From: Aurelia coerulea
Lineage: Eukaryota; Cnidaria; Scyphozoa; Semaeostomeae; Ulmaridae
Length of the DNA stretch: 64,000 nucleotides
Direction of reading: 5' to 3'
NCBI GenBank assembly: GCA_039566865.1
Contig: CM076960.1
Coordinates: forward strand, 3,224,001-3,288,000
Within the stretch, counting starts at the first letter, position 1. The stretch itself is not shown here. Below are more notes on the stretch, generated by a model. That model had not been told where the DNA came from. It did no database searches and saw only the letters and a list, made by a program, of their open reading frames with translations.

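Overview
This window is eukaryotic, AT-rich and intron-dominated. On the + strand it carries the middle of one very large multi-exon gene, open at both ends. Every coding segment I can support (54 exons, about 8.2 kb of coding sequence, roughly 2,700 residues) belongs to this gene. The product is a modular, probably extracellular lectin built mainly of tandem fucolectin-type (FTP, eel-fucolectin/tachylectin-4/pentraxin-1) domains. The gene style, the domain mix and the dense foldback transposons suggest a marine invertebrate, most likely an anthozoan cnidarian such as a stony coral or sea anemone. That taxonomic call is inference, not proof.

Layout. Positions 430-44111 hold the second half of one FTP domain (FTP0) followed by eleven complete FTP domains (FTP1-FTP11). 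Each complete unit is a three-exon cassette: exon A of about 277 nt (N-terminal two thirds with the fucose-site residues), exon B of 146 or 149 nt (C-terminal third ending in the LCEVEV strand) and a 27-51 nt proline-rich linker exon. Positions 44777-47597 interrupt the array with a four-cysteine module (D1), a three-repeat AbfB-like beta-trefoil domain in one exon, and a short linker. Positions 47836-55864 hold FTP12-FTP14. Positions 56811-63007 hold D2, a linker, a fibronectin type II domain, a linker, D3 and a linker. FTP15 begins at 63897 and runs off the end.

Intron phases are strictly patterned: 1 before A, 2 between A and B, 1 between B and linker, 1 after the linker and around D, AbfB and FN2. 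Whole cassettes or whole extra domains can therefore be gained, lost or skipped without a frameshift, while A or B alone cannot. The pattern also gives an independent check on every exon boundary: all junction codons resolve and no exon contains an in-frame stop.

Twelve of the fourteen complete FTP domains keep the fucose-contact signature HX26RXDX4R; FTP3 and FTP6 have Ala instead of His. Several exons show near-identical tracts with unrelated flanking introns (D1/D2, FTP8/FTP9), suggesting gene conversion. Two dead exon copies lie inside introns.

The introns are filled with non-coding mobile DNA: foldback elements with 9-bp target duplications (Mutator-like), hAT-like elements with 8-bp duplications, TA-flanked Tc1/mariner-like elements, tRNA-derived SINEs, C-terminal scraps of non-LTR reverse transcriptases and several satellites. 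I see no start codon exon, signal peptide, promoter, polyadenylation end, second gene, genuine tRNA gene or CRISPR array.
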